Source: UBA1127 sp965116355 (GTDB lineage Bacteria; Chloroflexota; Dehalococcoidia; Lucifugimonadales; UBA1127). Taken from it: 64,000 nucleotides of DNA. Shown here in pieces: positions 42,788-51,804 of the stretch; within the stretch, counting starts at the first letter, position 1; each line of letters begins with the position of its first letter. The stretch spans positions 186,001 to 250,000 of the forward strand of contig OZ220679.1 of assembly GCA_965116355.1 (NCBI GenBank). Reading direction: 5' to 3'. Under the pieces are notes generated by a model. It worked only from the letters and a program-made list of their open reading frames with translations, ran no database searches and was not told where the DNA came from. The translations under genes and the position numbers were made by a program.

Positions 42788-43000
42788 CGCGGGGTGCCCT
42801 TCGACAGGCTCAGGGCGAACGGGAGTAGGGGCTCTGGGCGAGCGATTGGGAAGTTGAGGGTGGCGGCGCGCGTCGGGGTTCCTGCCTGCGCAGGAACGAC
42901 GGTGGGGTGGGGGATCAGGGCGAACGGCGGGCAGGGGGCTCAGGGCGAACGGCCTCTCCACCCTCGACCCACTGGATACCGGCTTTCGCCGGTAAAACGA
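42788..43000 (+). repeat. Repeat-filled gap between mdh region and amidase
   Basis: Family A (42788-42821), TTCCTGC-CTGC-GCAGGAA (42875-42902), GGGCGAACGG fragments of family A at about 42909-42952, and GGATACCGGC-TTTC-GCCGGTAAAACG (42972-43000). No gene is seen in 42716-43021. Confidence 0.8.
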
Positions 43001-43021
43001 TGGCGGGGACCGGTGGCGGCG

Positions 43022-44443
43022 CTAGCTGACGGGCGGGCGGTGGTGGGCCCAGGGGTGCGCAGCCTCTATGGCGGCGGAGGCTCGGAGGAGGGTGGCCTCG
43101 TCGGCGTGGCGGGCGACGAGCTGGACGCCGATGGGCAGGCCGCCGGCGGAGAATCCGAAGGGGACGCTAGCGGCGGGGTGGCCCGTCATGTTGTACAGGT
43201 AGCAGAAGGGCGTGAAGCCCCAGCGGGCCTCGACTGGCTGCCCGTCGATGGTGTCCGGCCATCCCTCGATGGGAAAGGCGGGGACGGCGTTGACGGGGCT
43301 GAGCAGCAGGTCGTGGGTGAGGAAGACGTCGCGCATCAGGCCCTTGAAGCGCTCCATGTCGCGCAGCGCCCGGGCCAGGTCGGCGACGGTCCACGTCGCC
43401 GCGAGCTCCAGGTACTCGCGCATCGTCGGCATGAGCTCGTCGGCGCGGGTGTCCAGCAGGTGGCCGAGGCCGGCGGACATGTCGCTGACGAAGATCTTGC
43501 GGAAACTCTCACGCAGCGTCAGGCCGTCCACGTCGGGGTCGATCTCGTCGACCTCGGCGCCCAGGCCGGCGAGCAGGGACGCGGCCTCGCGCACGACGGC
43601 GCGGACCTCGGCGTCGACGGGCATGCGGCCGATGCTGGGGGCGTAGGCCACGCGCAGGCCGCTCACGCCGTCCTCCAGGCCCTCGGTGAAGTCGGGCGGG
43701 GCATCGAGGATGGACATTGGGTTCTCCGGGTACGGGCCAGACATCACGTTCAGCATCACCGCGGCGTCCCGCACATCGCGACTGAGGTGCCCCGACGTGC
43801 CGAAGACGTTCCAGCCGCCCGTGCCGCCGTAGGGCGCCGGGATTCGGCCGCGCGAGGGTTTCAGGCCGTAGACGCCGCAGTAGTTGGCGGGCACGCGGAT
43901 GGAGCCTCCGCCGTCGCTGCCCTGCGCGACGGGCGAGAGGCCCGACGCCACCGCAGCCGCCGATCCCCCGCTCGATCCACCGGACGTGCGCTCGAGGTCC
44001 CACGGATTGCGCCCCGGCCCGCCAAGCAGGTTCTCCGTCGTGCCGCGGTGGCCGAACTCCGGGGTGTTGGTCTTGCCGATGACGATGCCGCCCGCAGCCT
44101 TGATGCTGGCGACAACCATATCGTCGGAGTCCGGGACGTCGTCCTTGAAGATGAGGGAGCCACGCGTGGTGCGGATGCCGGACGTGCGGCTGAGGTCCTT
44201 GATGGGCACGGGGATGCCGTGCAGCGGGCCTGCCGTTTCGCCCTTCGCGAGCTGTTCCTCAGCGAGCCGGGCGGCGGCGAGGGCCTCGTCGGCGGCGACG
44301 GTGAGGAATGCGTTGAGCTTCGGGTTCAGCGCATCTATGCGCTCGAGCAGGTGCGTGGTGAGCTCCACGGGAGAGAGTTGCTTGCCGTCGATGAGCTGGC
44401 GGAGCCGCCACGCAGGGGTGAACGCAAGGTCAGTGTCGGTCAA
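43022..44443 (-). CDS. Amidase (amidase signature family)
   Basis: A 473-residue amidase-signature enzyme. The Ser-Ser-Lys triad is intact: K82 (PVPIKDL), S157 (TSGGSSGGS) and the nucleophile S181 (GGGSIRVP). It hydrolyses an amide or acyl bond in the cytoplasm. It is not GatA: no gatB/gatC neighbours and the C-terminal half differs. The start is the TTG at 44441-44443, placed 7 bases after a GGAGG site. It is monocistronic, convergent with mdh region genes. The substrate is not apparent. Confidence 0.88.
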   Translation of the reverse strand: MTDTDLAFTPAWRLRQLIDGKQLSPVELTTHLLERIDALNPKLNAFLTVAADEALAAARLAEEQLAKGETAGPLHGIPVPIKDLSRTSGIRTTRGSLIFKDDVPDSDDMVVASIKAAGGIVIGKTNTPEFGHRGTTENLLGGPGRNPWDLERTSGGSSGGSAAAVASGLSPVAQGSDGGGSIRVPANYCGVYGLKPSRGRIPAPYGGTGGWNVFGTSGHLSRDVRDAAVMLNVMSGPYPENPMSILDAPPDFTEGLEDGVSGLRVAYAPSIGRMPVDAEVRAVVREAASLLAGLGAEVDEIDPDVDGLTLRESFRKIFVSDMSAGLGHLLDTRADELMPTMREYLELAATWTVADLARALRDMERFKGLMRDVFLTHDLLLSPVNAVPAFPIEGWPDTIDGQPVEARWGFTPFCYLYNMTGHPAASVPFGFSAGGLPIGVQLVARHADEATLLRASAAIEAAHPWAHHRPPVS

Positions 44444-44550
44444 GGGGCCACCTCCGGGGCGTTAGGCTAGGGGAAAGAAGGGGGCTGTGCAAGCGGTGGG
44501 GGATGGGGAAGGGGCCGGTGGCGTGGGGTGCGGGCGGGGTCGCGTTGGCA

Positions 44551-44578
44551 GGGGTCCCTGCCTCCACGGGAAGGACGG
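44551..44578 (+). repeat. Degenerate B repeat
   Basis: GGTCCCTGC-CTCC-ACGGGAAGGACGG, with a mismatched stem; probably an old copy. Confidence 0.55.
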
Positions 44579-44585
44579 TGGCGGG

Positions 44586-44801
44586 TTATTGCGCCTTAAC
44601 GGTGTGCAGGGGGAGGGCGGTGGCCTCCAGGGTTCCGAGATCCAGACGGCGCGAGGCGTGGTCGATGTCGAAGCCGACGACCTCTCCGGCGGCGTCCACG
44701 TCGACGTTGAGGCCGGGGGTGACCTCGATGGTGTCGGCGCCGGGCTCCGGCTTGAACTCGACGTAGAGGTTGTCGGTCTCGGGGTAGTAATGCAGTTTCA
44801 T
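44586..44801 (-). CDS. DUF2283 family protein
   Basis: A 71-residue DUF2283 protein starting at the ATG 44799-44801. MKLHYYPETDNLYVEFKPE is the family signature, followed by the LNVDVDAAGEVVGFDIDHAS strand-turn-strand. These small beta proteins are often antitoxin-like partners of DUF4258-type toxins. Here the sequence immediately before it, in the same frame, resembles the N-terminus of such a toxin, so a longer fused product (start ATG 44895-44897) is also possible. I prefer the short form as the family module. Confidence 0.7.
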   Translation of the reverse strand: MKLHYYPETDNLYVEFKPEPGADTIEVTPGLNVDVDAAGEVVGFDIDHASRRLDLGTLEATALPLHTVKAQ

Positions 44802-44897
44802 TGGTTCGATGTAGGGCCGCTTGCGCCGCACCTGCTCATCGAAATAGCGGTAGTCTTCACAGGGCTGCTTGTCCCTCCGGCCGGCGCTTGTCGACAT
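44802..44897 (-). pseudogene. Possible remnant of a DUF4258-like toxin gene
   Basis: In frame and upstream of the DUF2283 gene, codons read EDYRYFDEQVRRKRPYIEP. This is like the conserved N-terminus of DUF4258-like toxins (VRRKRPYI), but the catalytic middle and C-terminus are missing, as if an internal deletion fused the first few codons to the partner gene. A TACAAT overlaps the ATG of the reading frame. Confidence 0.35.
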
Positions 44898-44954
44898 TGT
44901 ACCATGCGGGCAGGGGGCGTTGGGTTTGTCGGAGGGGTTGGAGACGGGCGCTCT

Positions 44955-44983
44955 CTGGATACCGGCGTGCGCCGGTAAAACAG
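44955..44983 (+). repeat. C repeat
   Basis: GGATACCGGC-GTGC-GCCGGTAAAACAGG between the divergent DUF2283 and folC genes. Confidence 0.75.
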
Positions 44984-45041
44984 GGGGCTGGGTTAGTGGC
45001 GCAGAGGGGGTTGGGGACGGGCATAGAGCGGGTGGGCCGCG

Positions 45042-45114
45042 TTGACGATGGGGCGGCGCTTTGGTAGCCTGTGATAGCTACAAAAGTCGCGGCGACAGCC
45101 ACGGTTTGCCGCGA
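45042..45114 (+). promoter_or_regulatory. Candidate promoter and leader hairpin of folC
   Basis: TTGACG (45042-45047), 17-base spacer and TAGCCT (45065-45070). The leader contains TCGCGGC (45087-45093) pairing with GCCGCGA (45108-45114) and then TTTC. This is a plausible but unproven attenuator, not a known riboswitch class. Confidence 0.35.
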
Positions 45115-45177
45115 TTTCAACCCCACAAACGTCCACGGTTCACGCTTCTGCAACCCTGGCGTCCGTGAGGAGCACAG

Positions 45178-46545
45178 TTGGACTACACAAGCGCATTGCG
45201 CCACGTCCTGGGCCTGGCCGACCTGGAACGCATGGTTGAGCCGCCGGGCGCCCGTCCCCGCTACGATCTGGGCCGCATGTACGCGCTGCTCGACGCGCTT
45301 GGGCGCCCGCACCTCTCGACGCCGACGGTGCACGTGACGGGCACCAAGGGCAAGGGCAGCACCTCTGCGATGATCGCCTCCATCCTGCGCGCGAGCGGCT
45401 ATACCGTCGGGCTGTACACGTCGCCGCACCTGCACACCATGCGCGAGCGGATTCAGGTGAACGGCGGGCCGTTGTCCGAGGAGGAGTTCGCCGCGACGGT
45501 CGAGGCAGTGTGGCCCGCTGTCGACGCGCTGGTTCCCGACGGCGTCACCACCTTCGAGACGCTGACGGCGATGGCATTCCACTCCTTCGCGTCGAGGAAA
45601 CTCGACTGGCAGGTGCTCGAGGTGGGCATGGGCGGCACGCTGGACGCCACCAACACGGTGGAGGCGCCGAAGGTGTGCGTCATCACCTCCATCAGCCTGG
45701 ACCACACGAAGATCCTGGGCGACACCGTCGAGGAGATTGCGCGGGACAAGGGCGGAATCATCAAGCGGGGCGCAACGGTCGTCACGGCGCCGCAGACGCC
45801 GGGCGTCATCGCGGAGCTCGAGGCGGCATGCGCGCGGGCGGGCGCCGAGCTGGTGCGGACGGGCGACGTCTACGAGGCGCGCGTCACCGGCTTCGACCTG
45901 CGCGGGCAGTCCTTCCGCGCCGAGGGGCCGGGCGGCCCGTTGGACGGGTGGCTGCCACTGCTGGGCGAGCACCAGGTCGAGAACGCCGTATGCGCCATCG
46001 CAGCGGCTGAGGCATTGGCGGCGCGCGGCCACGCCGTGTCGCGGGAGTCGACGCTGGAAGGGCTCGCGAACGTGCAGTGGCCGGCGCGGCTGGAGGTGCT
46101 CGACGAGGGTCCCCTGGTCGTCGCCGACGGCGCGCACAACCCGTACTCGGCGGAGAAGCTGGTCGAGGCCGTCGACCGGTACTTTGGCGCGCGGCGTCGG
46201 GTGCTGCTGTTCGGGGCCTCGCTGGGGCACGACCTGCGCGGCATCGTCCGGGCGCTGGCGGCGCTCGAGCCGGAGGCGGTCGTCGTGACGGCGTCCCGTC
46301 ACCCGCGCGCGGTGCCGATGGACACGCTCATGGACGAGTTCCGCGACGCCGGCATGCCCGCGCAGTGGGGCGGCAGCGTCGCCGAGGGTTTCGAGCAGGC
46401 CAAGGCCTTGGCGGGGCCAGAGGACCTGGTGCTGGCCACCGGGTCGCTCTTCACGGCGGTCGAGGTGCGGGAGTGCCTCTTTGGCACCCCGCCGGAGGAG
46501 TATCCTGAGTTTCAGGACGTTCGATTCTCTTCTCGTGTGAGGTAA
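45178..46545 (+). CDS. folC: Folylpolyglutamate synthase / dihydrofolate synthase
   Basis: A 455-residue Mur-ligase-fold enzyme that adds glutamate to folates (and probably to dihydropteroate). The P-loop TGTKGKGS is at 54-61; YTSPHLHTMRERI, EVGMGGTLDATN and SISLDHTKILGDT follow, and the C-terminal glutamate-ligase domain has VADGAHNPYSAEKLVEAV. The TTG start at 45178 follows GTGAGGAGCACAG. fabF follows after 3 bases on the same strand, hence cotranscription. Confidence 0.95.
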   Translation: MDYTSALRHVLGLADLERMVEPPGARPRYDLGRMYALLDALGRPHLSTPTVHVTGTKGKGSTSAMIASILRASGYTVGLYTSPHLHTMRERIQVNGGPLSEEEFAATVEAVWPAVDALVPDGVTTFETLTAMAFHSFASRKLDWQVLEVGMGGTLDATNTVEAPKVCVITSISLDHTKILGDTVEEIARDKGGIIKRGATVVTAPQTPGVIAELEAACARAGAELVRTGDVYEARVTGFDLRGQSFRAEGPGGPLDGWLPLLGEHQVENAVCAIAAAEALAARGHAVSRESTLEGLANVQWPARLEVLDEGPLVVADGAHNPYSAEKLVEAVDRYFGARRRVLLFGASLGHDLRGIVRALAALEPEAVVVTASRHPRAVPMDTLMDEFRDAGMPAQWGGSVAEGFEQAKALAGPEDLVLATGSLFTAVEVRECLFGTPPEEYPEFQDVRFSSRVR

Positions 46546-46548
46546 ACG

Positions 46549-47796
46549 GTGGCGGAGCGAAAGCGAGTTGTCATAACGGGCATGGGAGTCATCAGCCCGC
46601 TGGGCGAGACGGTGGAGGAGTACTGGGACGCGCTGGTGCAGGGCCGTTCCGGCATCGGGCCGATGACGCTGGCCGACCCGACGGGCTTCCCCTGCCGCAT
46701 CGCGGGCGAGGTCAACGGCTTCGACCCGGCGAGCTACATCGACGGGCGCGAGGCGCGTCGCATGGCGCGGTTCTCGCAAATGGCCGTCGCATCGGCCGTG
46801 CGGGCGATGGAGCAGGCGGGGCTGAACGAGTCGAACATGGACCCGGACACCGCCGGTGTGCTGCTGGGCAACGGCAACGGCGGCATGCCGGTCACGCAGG
46901 AGCAGGCCAAGGTGCTGTTCGAGCGCGGCGGTATGAAGGAGTCGCCGTTTTTCATCCCGATGATCCTGCCCAACATGGCCGCTGCGCAGGTCAGCCGCAT
47001 CCTGGGGCTCAAGGGCTACACCAACACGGTCATCACCGCCTGCGCGGCGGGCACGCAGGCCATCGGCGAGGCGGCCGAGGTCATCCGGCGCGGCGCGGCG
47101 AAGGTCGTCGTCAGCGGCGGCACGGAGGCGGGCATCTGCGAGCTGGCGTTGGGCGGGTTCAGCGTCATCAAGGCGCTCTCGTCCAGCAACCAGGACCCCT
47201 CGAGGGCCAGCCGCCCCTTCGACGCCAACCGCGACGGCTTCGTGCCCAGCGAGGGCGCCGGCGCGCTGGTGCTGGAGGAGCTGGAGCACGCGTTGGGCCG
47301 CGGCGCCAACATCATCGCCGAGGTGTCCGGCTACGGGGTCTCGTCGGACGCCTTCCACCCGGTGCACCCGGACGACAACGGCGACGGGGCGGCGCGGGCG
47401 ATGCGGTGGGCGCTCGCGGACGCGGGCGTAGCGCCGGAGGACATCGACTACATCAACGCGCACGGAACGTCGACGCCGCTGAACGACGCGGTGGAGACGC
47501 TGGCGATCAAGCAGGTGTTCGGCGACGGGGCGTACAGGGTGCCCATCAGCTCGACCAAGTCGATGATCGGGCACGCGCTGGGGGCTGCGGGGGCGGTGGA
47601 GGCCGTCGCGGCGGTGAAGTCCATCGAGACCGGGCTGATCCACCCGACGATCAACTACGCGGACCTGGACCCGGCCTGCGACCTGGACTACGTGCCCAAC
47701 GTGGCGCGGCAGGCGGACGTGCGGACAGTGCTCTCAAACAGCTTCGGGTTCGGCGGGCAGAACGCGTGCCTCGTGCTCCAGCGGTTTGAGGAGTAG
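46549..47796 (+). CDS. fabF: Beta-ketoacyl-ACP synthase II
   Basis: A 415-residue KASII-type condensing enzyme extending acyl-ACP by two carbons. The Cys-His-His triad is present: C165 (ITACAAGTQA), then the His in NAHGTSTPLND and the one in SMIGHALGAAGA, with the gate RPFDANRDGF. GTG 46549, three bases after the folC stop; the usual weak ribosome site lies inside folC (GTGAGG). fabF genes are usually next to acpP, which is not seen here. Confidence 0.96.
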   Translation: MAERKRVVITGMGVISPLGETVEEYWDALVQGRSGIGPMTLADPTGFPCRIAGEVNGFDPASYIDGREARRMARFSQMAVASAVRAMEQAGLNESNMDPDTAGVLLGNGNGGMPVTQEQAKVLFERGGMKESPFFIPMILPNMAAAQVSRILGLKGYTNTVITACAAGTQAIGEAAEVIRRGAAKVVVSGGTEAGICELALGGFSVIKALSSSNQDPSRASRPFDANRDGFVPSEGAGALVLEELEHALGRGANIIAEVSGYGVSSDAFHPVHPDDNGDGAARAMRWALADAGVAPEDIDYINAHGTSTPLNDAVETLAIKQVFGDGAYRVPISSTKSMIGHALGAAGAVEAVAAVKSIETGLIHPTINYADLDPACDLDYVPNVARQADVRTVLSNSFGFGGQNACLVLQRFEE

Positions 47797-47809
47797 CTCC
47801 TCGCGGCAC

Positions 47810-47838
47810 GCCTCTTTCGAGAGCCTCGGGACAGGCCC
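47810..47838 (+). repeat. Family A fragment
   Basis: CCTCTTTCGAGAGCCTCGGG and ACAGGCCCC in the short gap between the convergent fabF and SWIM genes. Confidence 0.55.
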
Positions 47839-48084
47839 CTACCTCGCGGAGAACTCCGCCGGAATCATGCCGCCGAGCTGCGCGTCGACGGCCATCGTGT
47901 GGCTGCAGGTGTTGTGGGTCGCGAAGAAGGAGCACTCGCAGCGCCACGCGCCGCCGTCGTAGGTGAGGGTGTGGTCTGAGTGGTCTCCGTGGAAGAGGAC
48001 TGTGAACTTCAGGAGTGTGATGCGCCCGGGGTCCTGGGCGTACCGCTTGGCCTTCTCTATCTTGCCAATGATCCCAGAGTTCAT
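47839..48084 (-). CDS. SWIM zinc-finger protein
   Basis: An 81-residue protein with a complete SWIM finger CxCx(n)CxH: C49, C51, C60 and H62. Residues 5-45 form a short leader with strands LLKFTVLFHGDHSDHTLTYDGGAW. SWIM fingers bind DNA or proteins; some occur in recombination factors, but here the protein is only the finger, so it is probably an accessory. ATG 48082-48084 has a strong AGGAGG site. It is transcribed away from pyrG. Confidence 0.8.
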   Translation of the reverse strand: MNSGIIGKIEKAKRYAQDPGRITLLKFTVLFHGDHSDHTLTYDGGAWRCECSFFATHNTCSHTMAVDAQLGGMIPAEFSAR

Positions 48085-48230
48085 GGTCCCTCCTGGTTTC
48101 AGGTTTGCCCAAGGCGGTATTCTAGAGAACGATGTAAGTGAGGTCAACGAGGATTCAAGCCGGGTTTAGCGGAGTGTGCGCCCGGGGCAAAACTGGCGCA
48201 AAGCGGCCTTCATACTGCGCCAATGGCCCC

Positions 48231-48286
48231 TTGACAAACAATTTCGTAGCACGTACTGTTTGTCGTGGTACGGAAACGTTCGTACC
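48231..48286 (+). promoter_or_regulatory. Promoter and operator-like palindrome of pyrG
   Basis: A perfect TTGACA (48231-48236), 17-base spacer and TACTGT (48254-48259). Just downstream, GGTACG (48267-48272) and CGTACC (48281-48286) form a 20-base imperfect palindrome centred on the predicted start; a third GTAC overlaps the -10 (48253-48256), so three GTAC boxes lie 14-15 bases apart. A repressor site is plausible. The rest of the 328-base gap (48085-48412) shows no gene. Confidence 0.6.
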
Positions 48287-48412
48287 GGCCAAGGGTCCCC
48301 TGGGTTGGGGACGACGGCTTCCCCACCCGCAGCCCACTGGTTCCCACTTAGCACCTGCCGAGCTTCCGTTGTCATTCGCCATTCACAAGCCGGGAGAAAG
48401 CGGCTGCCCCGT

Positions 48413-50065
48413 ATGACGAAATACATATTTGTCACTGGCGGCGTGGTCAGTTCCGTCGGGAAGGGCATCAGCGTCGCATCGATAGCGCGGATTCTCAAAA
48501 GCGCAGGTCTCTCCGTCTCCGTTCAGAAGCTCGACCCCTACCTTAACGTCGACCCCGGCACGATGTCCCCCTACCAGCACGGCGAGGTCTTCGTGACCCG
48601 CGACGGCTCCGAGACCGACATGGACCTGGGCCACTACGAGCGTTTCACGGACCTCGAGCTGACCAGCTCCTCCAGCGTCACCGCCGGACAGGTCTACAGC
48701 GGCGTCATCGCCAACGAGCGCGCCGGCGAGTACCTGGGGGGCACCATCCAGACCGTGCCGCACGTTACCAACGTCATAAAGCAGCACATGATGCGGCTGG
48801 CGAATGAGTCCGACCCCGACGTTGTGGTCGTCGAGGTGGGCGGCACCGTCGGCGACATCGAGGGGCTTCCCTTCCTGGAGGCGATCCGGCAGATGCCCAG
48901 CGAGGTGGGGCACGACAACGTCTACTACATCCACGTCACCCTGCTCCCCCACATCTCCTCGACGGGCGAGCTCAAGACGAAGCCGACGCAGCACAGCGTG
49001 AAGGAGCTCCGGAGCATCGGCATCCAGCCCGACTGCATCATCGTCCGCAGCGACTTTCCCGTGCCGGAGGGCATCAAGGACAAGATCGCGCTGTTCTGCG
49101 ACGTGAAGCGGGAAGCCGTGATCCCCCTGCAGACGGTGGACACCATCTACGAGGTGCCGCTGGTGCTGCAGGAGGCGGGCTTGTCGGACCTCCTTGCGCA
49201 GGCGCTGGGGCTGGGCGAGCTCCTGCCGGACCTGCGGGACTGGGAGGAGATCGTCGGGCGGATCAAGGAGCCCAAGGCGCCGCTGAAGGTGGCGGTCGTC
49301 GGCAAGTACGCCAACCTGCCGGAGGCGTACATCTCCGTGAAGGAGGCGCTGCACCACGCCGGTCTGTTCCACCACCGGGACGTGGAGGTCAGCTGGGTGC
49401 CGTCGGAGGACGTGGAGGAGAAGGGAGCCGACCGATTCCTACAGGACGCCTGCGGCATCGTCGTGCCGGGTGGGTTCGGGCCCCGCGGCGTCGACGGGAT
49501 GGTCGAGGCCGTGCGCTACGCCCGCGAGCACCAGGTGCCGTACCTGGGGCTGTGCCTGGGCATGCAGCTCATGGTCGTTGAGCGGTCGAGAGAATGCGCG
49601 GGCCTTCTGGGGGCCAATTCGACGGAGTTCGACACGGAGACGGCGCACCCGGTGATCGACCTGATGCCTGAGCAGAGGGACATAACGGAGATGGGTGGCA
49701 CGATGCGGCTGGGCGTCTATCCGTGCCACATGGAGCCCGGTTCCATCGCGGCGCGGGCGTACCAGGAGCCCGTCGTCGACGAACGGCACCGACACCGCTT
49801 CGAGCTGAACAACGACTACCGGGAGCGGCTGGAGGACGCGGGCATGCGCTTCAGCGGCCTCTCGCCGGACGGGCGGCTGGTGGAGATCGCGGAGGCGGCG
49901 GACCACCCGTTCATGGTGGGGACGCAGTTCCACCCGGAGTTCCGCTCCCGGCCGAACCGGCCGCACCCACTGTTCCGCGAGTTCATCGCGGTGGCGCAGC
50001 ACGTGACGCGCGAGGGGATGCAGCCGCCGCTGCCGCTCGACGGCATCAACGGCGCGACAGACTGA
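48413..50065 (+). CDS. pyrG: CTP synthase
   Basis: A 550-residue CTP synthase that aminates UTP using glutamine and ATP. The N-terminal synthetase domain begins MTKYIFVTGGVVSSVGKGI and has the DPYLNVDPGTM and GTVGDIEGLPF segments; the C-terminal amidotransferase has the nucleophile loop GLCLGMQLMV and the HPEF of TQFHPEF. ATG 48413 has only a weak, distant ribosome site. It is expressed from its own promoter with an unusual palindrome, and not by the GGGC-type attenuator known in Firmicutes, which I do not see. Confidence 0.98.
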   Translation: MTKYIFVTGGVVSSVGKGISVASIARILKSAGLSVSVQKLDPYLNVDPGTMSPYQHGEVFVTRDGSETDMDLGHYERFTDLELTSSSSVTAGQVYSGVIANERAGEYLGGTIQTVPHVTNVIKQHMMRLANESDPDVVVVEVGGTVGDIEGLPFLEAIRQMPSEVGHDNVYYIHVTLLPHISSTGELKTKPTQHSVKELRSIGIQPDCIIVRSDFPVPEGIKDKIALFCDVKREAVIPLQTVDTIYEVPLVLQEAGLSDLLAQALGLGELLPDLRDWEEIVGRIKEPKAPLKVAVVGKYANLPEAYISVKEALHHAGLFHHRDVEVSWVPSEDVEEKGADRFLQDACGIVVPGGFGPRGVDGMVEAVRYAREHQVPYLGLCLGMQLMVVERSRECAGLLGANSTEFDTETAHPVIDLMPEQRDITEMGGTMRLGVYPCHMEPGSIAARAYQEPVVDERHRHRFELNNDYRERLEDAGMRFSGLSPDGRLVEIAEAADHPFMVGTQFHPEFRSRPNRPHPLFREFIAVAQHVTREGMQPPLPLDGINGATD

Positions 50066-50148
50066 TAGATTCGAAACACAGCCGGCCCCCGGGACCAGCG
50101 ACAGCGAGCAGGCGGGGGCGGGGATGAGGACACTGTCCAAGGAGAAAC

Positions 50149-51450
50149 ATGCAAGAGACCGCAGTCACAATGGCACAACTGGAGGCCAAGACCAAGGAAG
50201 AACTGATCGAACTGGCCCATGAGATGGGCGTGGAGAACGGCGCCATGCGGCGGGAGGAGATTGTCTTCCACCTGCTGGAGGCCATCGCCAAGCGCCAGGG
50301 GTACGTGCTCGCCACGGGCCTGCTGGAGATCATCGGCGACGGCTACGGGTTCCTGCGCCAGCAGGGCCTGCGCGCGGGGCCGGGCGACGTCTATATCTCG
50401 CAGTCGCAGATACGCCGCTTCGGGCTGCGCACCGGCGACCAGGTGACGGGCCAGGTGCGACCGCCCAAGGAGGGCGAACGCTACTTCGGCCTGATCCGCG
50501 TGGAGGCCGTGAACGGCTCGGACCCGGAGCTGACCCGCACGCGCGCCCACTTCGACAACCTGACGCCCATGTACCCGCGGGAGCAGCTGGTGCTGGAGTC
50601 CAAGCCGGACAACCTGTCGCAGCGGCTGATCGACCTCGTGTCGCCCCTCGGCAAGGGGCAGCGGGGGCTCATCGTCTCGCCGCCCAAGGCCGGCAAGACG
50701 TTCCTGCTGAAGGACATCGCCAACGGCGTCATCGCCAATTCGCCGGACGTGTACCTGATGATCGTGCTGGCGGGCGAGCGGCCGGAGGAGGTCACGGACC
50801 TGCGCCGCTCCATCAAGGGCGAGGTCTACTCGTCGACCTTCGACGAGCCCGTCGAGGACCACTGCCGCACGGCGGAGGTTTCGCTGGAGCGGGCCAAGCG
50901 GCTCGTCGAGAGCGGCAAGGACGTGGTGGTGCTGCTGGACAGCCTGACGCGGCTGGTGCGCGCCTACAACCTGGCGCTGCCCTCGACGGGGCGGACGCTC
51001 TCCGGCGGCATCGACACGAGCGCGCTGTACCCGCCCAAGCGGTTCTTCGGCGCGGCGCGGAACACGGAGGAGGGCGGCAGCCTGACCATCGTGGCGACGT
51101 GCCTCGTGGACACGGGCAGCCGCATGGACGAGGTCATTTACGAGGAGTTCAAGGGCACCGGCAACAGCGAGATCCACCTGGAGCGCAGACTGGCCGAGCG
51201 CCGTGTCTTCCCCGCCATCGACATCCACCGCAGCGGCACGCGCCGCGACGAGCTGCTCCTGAGCGAGGAGACGTTCAAGCAGGTGATGCTGCTGCGCCGC
51301 ATGATCTCGTTGAGCGCGCAGACGTCCAACATGGACTCGACCGACGCGACTGAGCGCGTGCTGGACTGGCTGCGGAAGTCGAAGAACAACAAGGAGTTCT
51401 TCGCCAACCTCATGCAGGAAGTGACGCGGGGCCGGGGCGTGGAGCGGTAG
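50149..51450 (+). CDS. rho: Transcription termination factor Rho
   Basis: A 433-residue Rho hexamer subunit of typical length. The N-terminal Rho_N helices (1-45) precede the RNA-binding cold-shock-like domain with GYGFLRQ and YISQSQIRRFGLRTGD. The ATPase has the Walker A SPPKAGKTFL, Walker B VVVLLDSLTRLVRAYN and the Q-loop region SGGIDTSALYPPKRFFGAARN. ATG 50149 follows CAAGGAGAAAC. Upstream of it is pyrG with an 83-base gap. It may also terminate transcripts that lack hairpins here. Confidence 0.98.
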   Translation: MQETAVTMAQLEAKTKEELIELAHEMGVENGAMRREEIVFHLLEAIAKRQGYVLATGLLEIIGDGYGFLRQQGLRAGPGDVYISQSQIRRFGLRTGDQVTGQVRPPKEGERYFGLIRVEAVNGSDPELTRTRAHFDNLTPMYPREQLVLESKPDNLSQRLIDLVSPLGKGQRGLIVSPPKAGKTFLLKDIANGVIANSPDVYLMIVLAGERPEEVTDLRRSIKGEVYSSTFDEPVEDHCRTAEVSLERAKRLVESGKDVVVLLDSLTRLVRAYNLALPSTGRTLSGGIDTSALYPPKRFFGAARNTEEGGSLTIVATCLVDTGSRMDEVIYEEFKGTGNSEIHLERRLAERRVFPAIDIHRSGTRRDELLLSEETFKQVMLLRRMISLSAQTSNMDSTDATERVLDWLRKSKNNKEFFANLMQEVTRGRGVER

Positions 51451-51544
51451 GGTATTGCCGCCAAGGCCCTTCAAAGCCTCCTCAGAGCCGTTCGTAACCT
51501 CGAAGCGCCGTACTCTTCCCCTGACCGCTACGGTCGATGGTCGG

Positions 51545-51727
51545 CTATTGCCTCATGGACGGCGGCAACAGGTTGGGGATGCCGTCGACGATGGGGTAGG
51601 TCTGGGGGCAGTCCGGACAGCGCAGCGTGCTTGTGACGACGTCGTCAACGTCCTCCGGCTCGGCGTCAAGGAGCAGGGGCGACTTGCAGACGGGGCACGC
51701 CAGGATGTCTATGAGGTCTCGGCGCAT
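51545..51727 (-). CDS. Trm112-like zinc-ribbon protein
   Basis: A 60-residue Trm112/YcaR family protein. CPVC at C11/C14 and CPDC at C37/C40 form a zinc ribbon, with LIDILACPVCKSPL at the N-terminus and YPIVDGIPNLLP at the end, the family ending. Family members partner and stabilise SAM-dependent methyltransferases. ATG 51725-51727 has a GGAAGGAG site; the longer frame reads a repeat-like sequence. No methyltransferase is next to it in the window. Confidence 0.88.
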   Translation of the reverse strand: MRRDLIDILACPVCKSPLLLDAEPEDVDDVVTSTLRCPDCPQTYPIVDGIPNLLPPSMRQ

Positions 51728-51804
51728 CGCAAGCTCCTTCCGGGCTGCCTCGTTCGCGCGGCCCTTCGAGAGCCTCAGGGCGAACGGCATTGGCAGGGTA
51801 CCAC

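Noticed and set aside
45065..45175. tRNA or riboswitch before folC
   Set aside because: Only one stable stem is visible; no cloverleaf and no known riboswitch core was recognised.
44857..47643. A 928-residue minus-strand open frame across folC and fabF
   Set aside because: Arg/His/Pro-rich shadow of two certain plus-strand genes, with no domain and no ribosome site.
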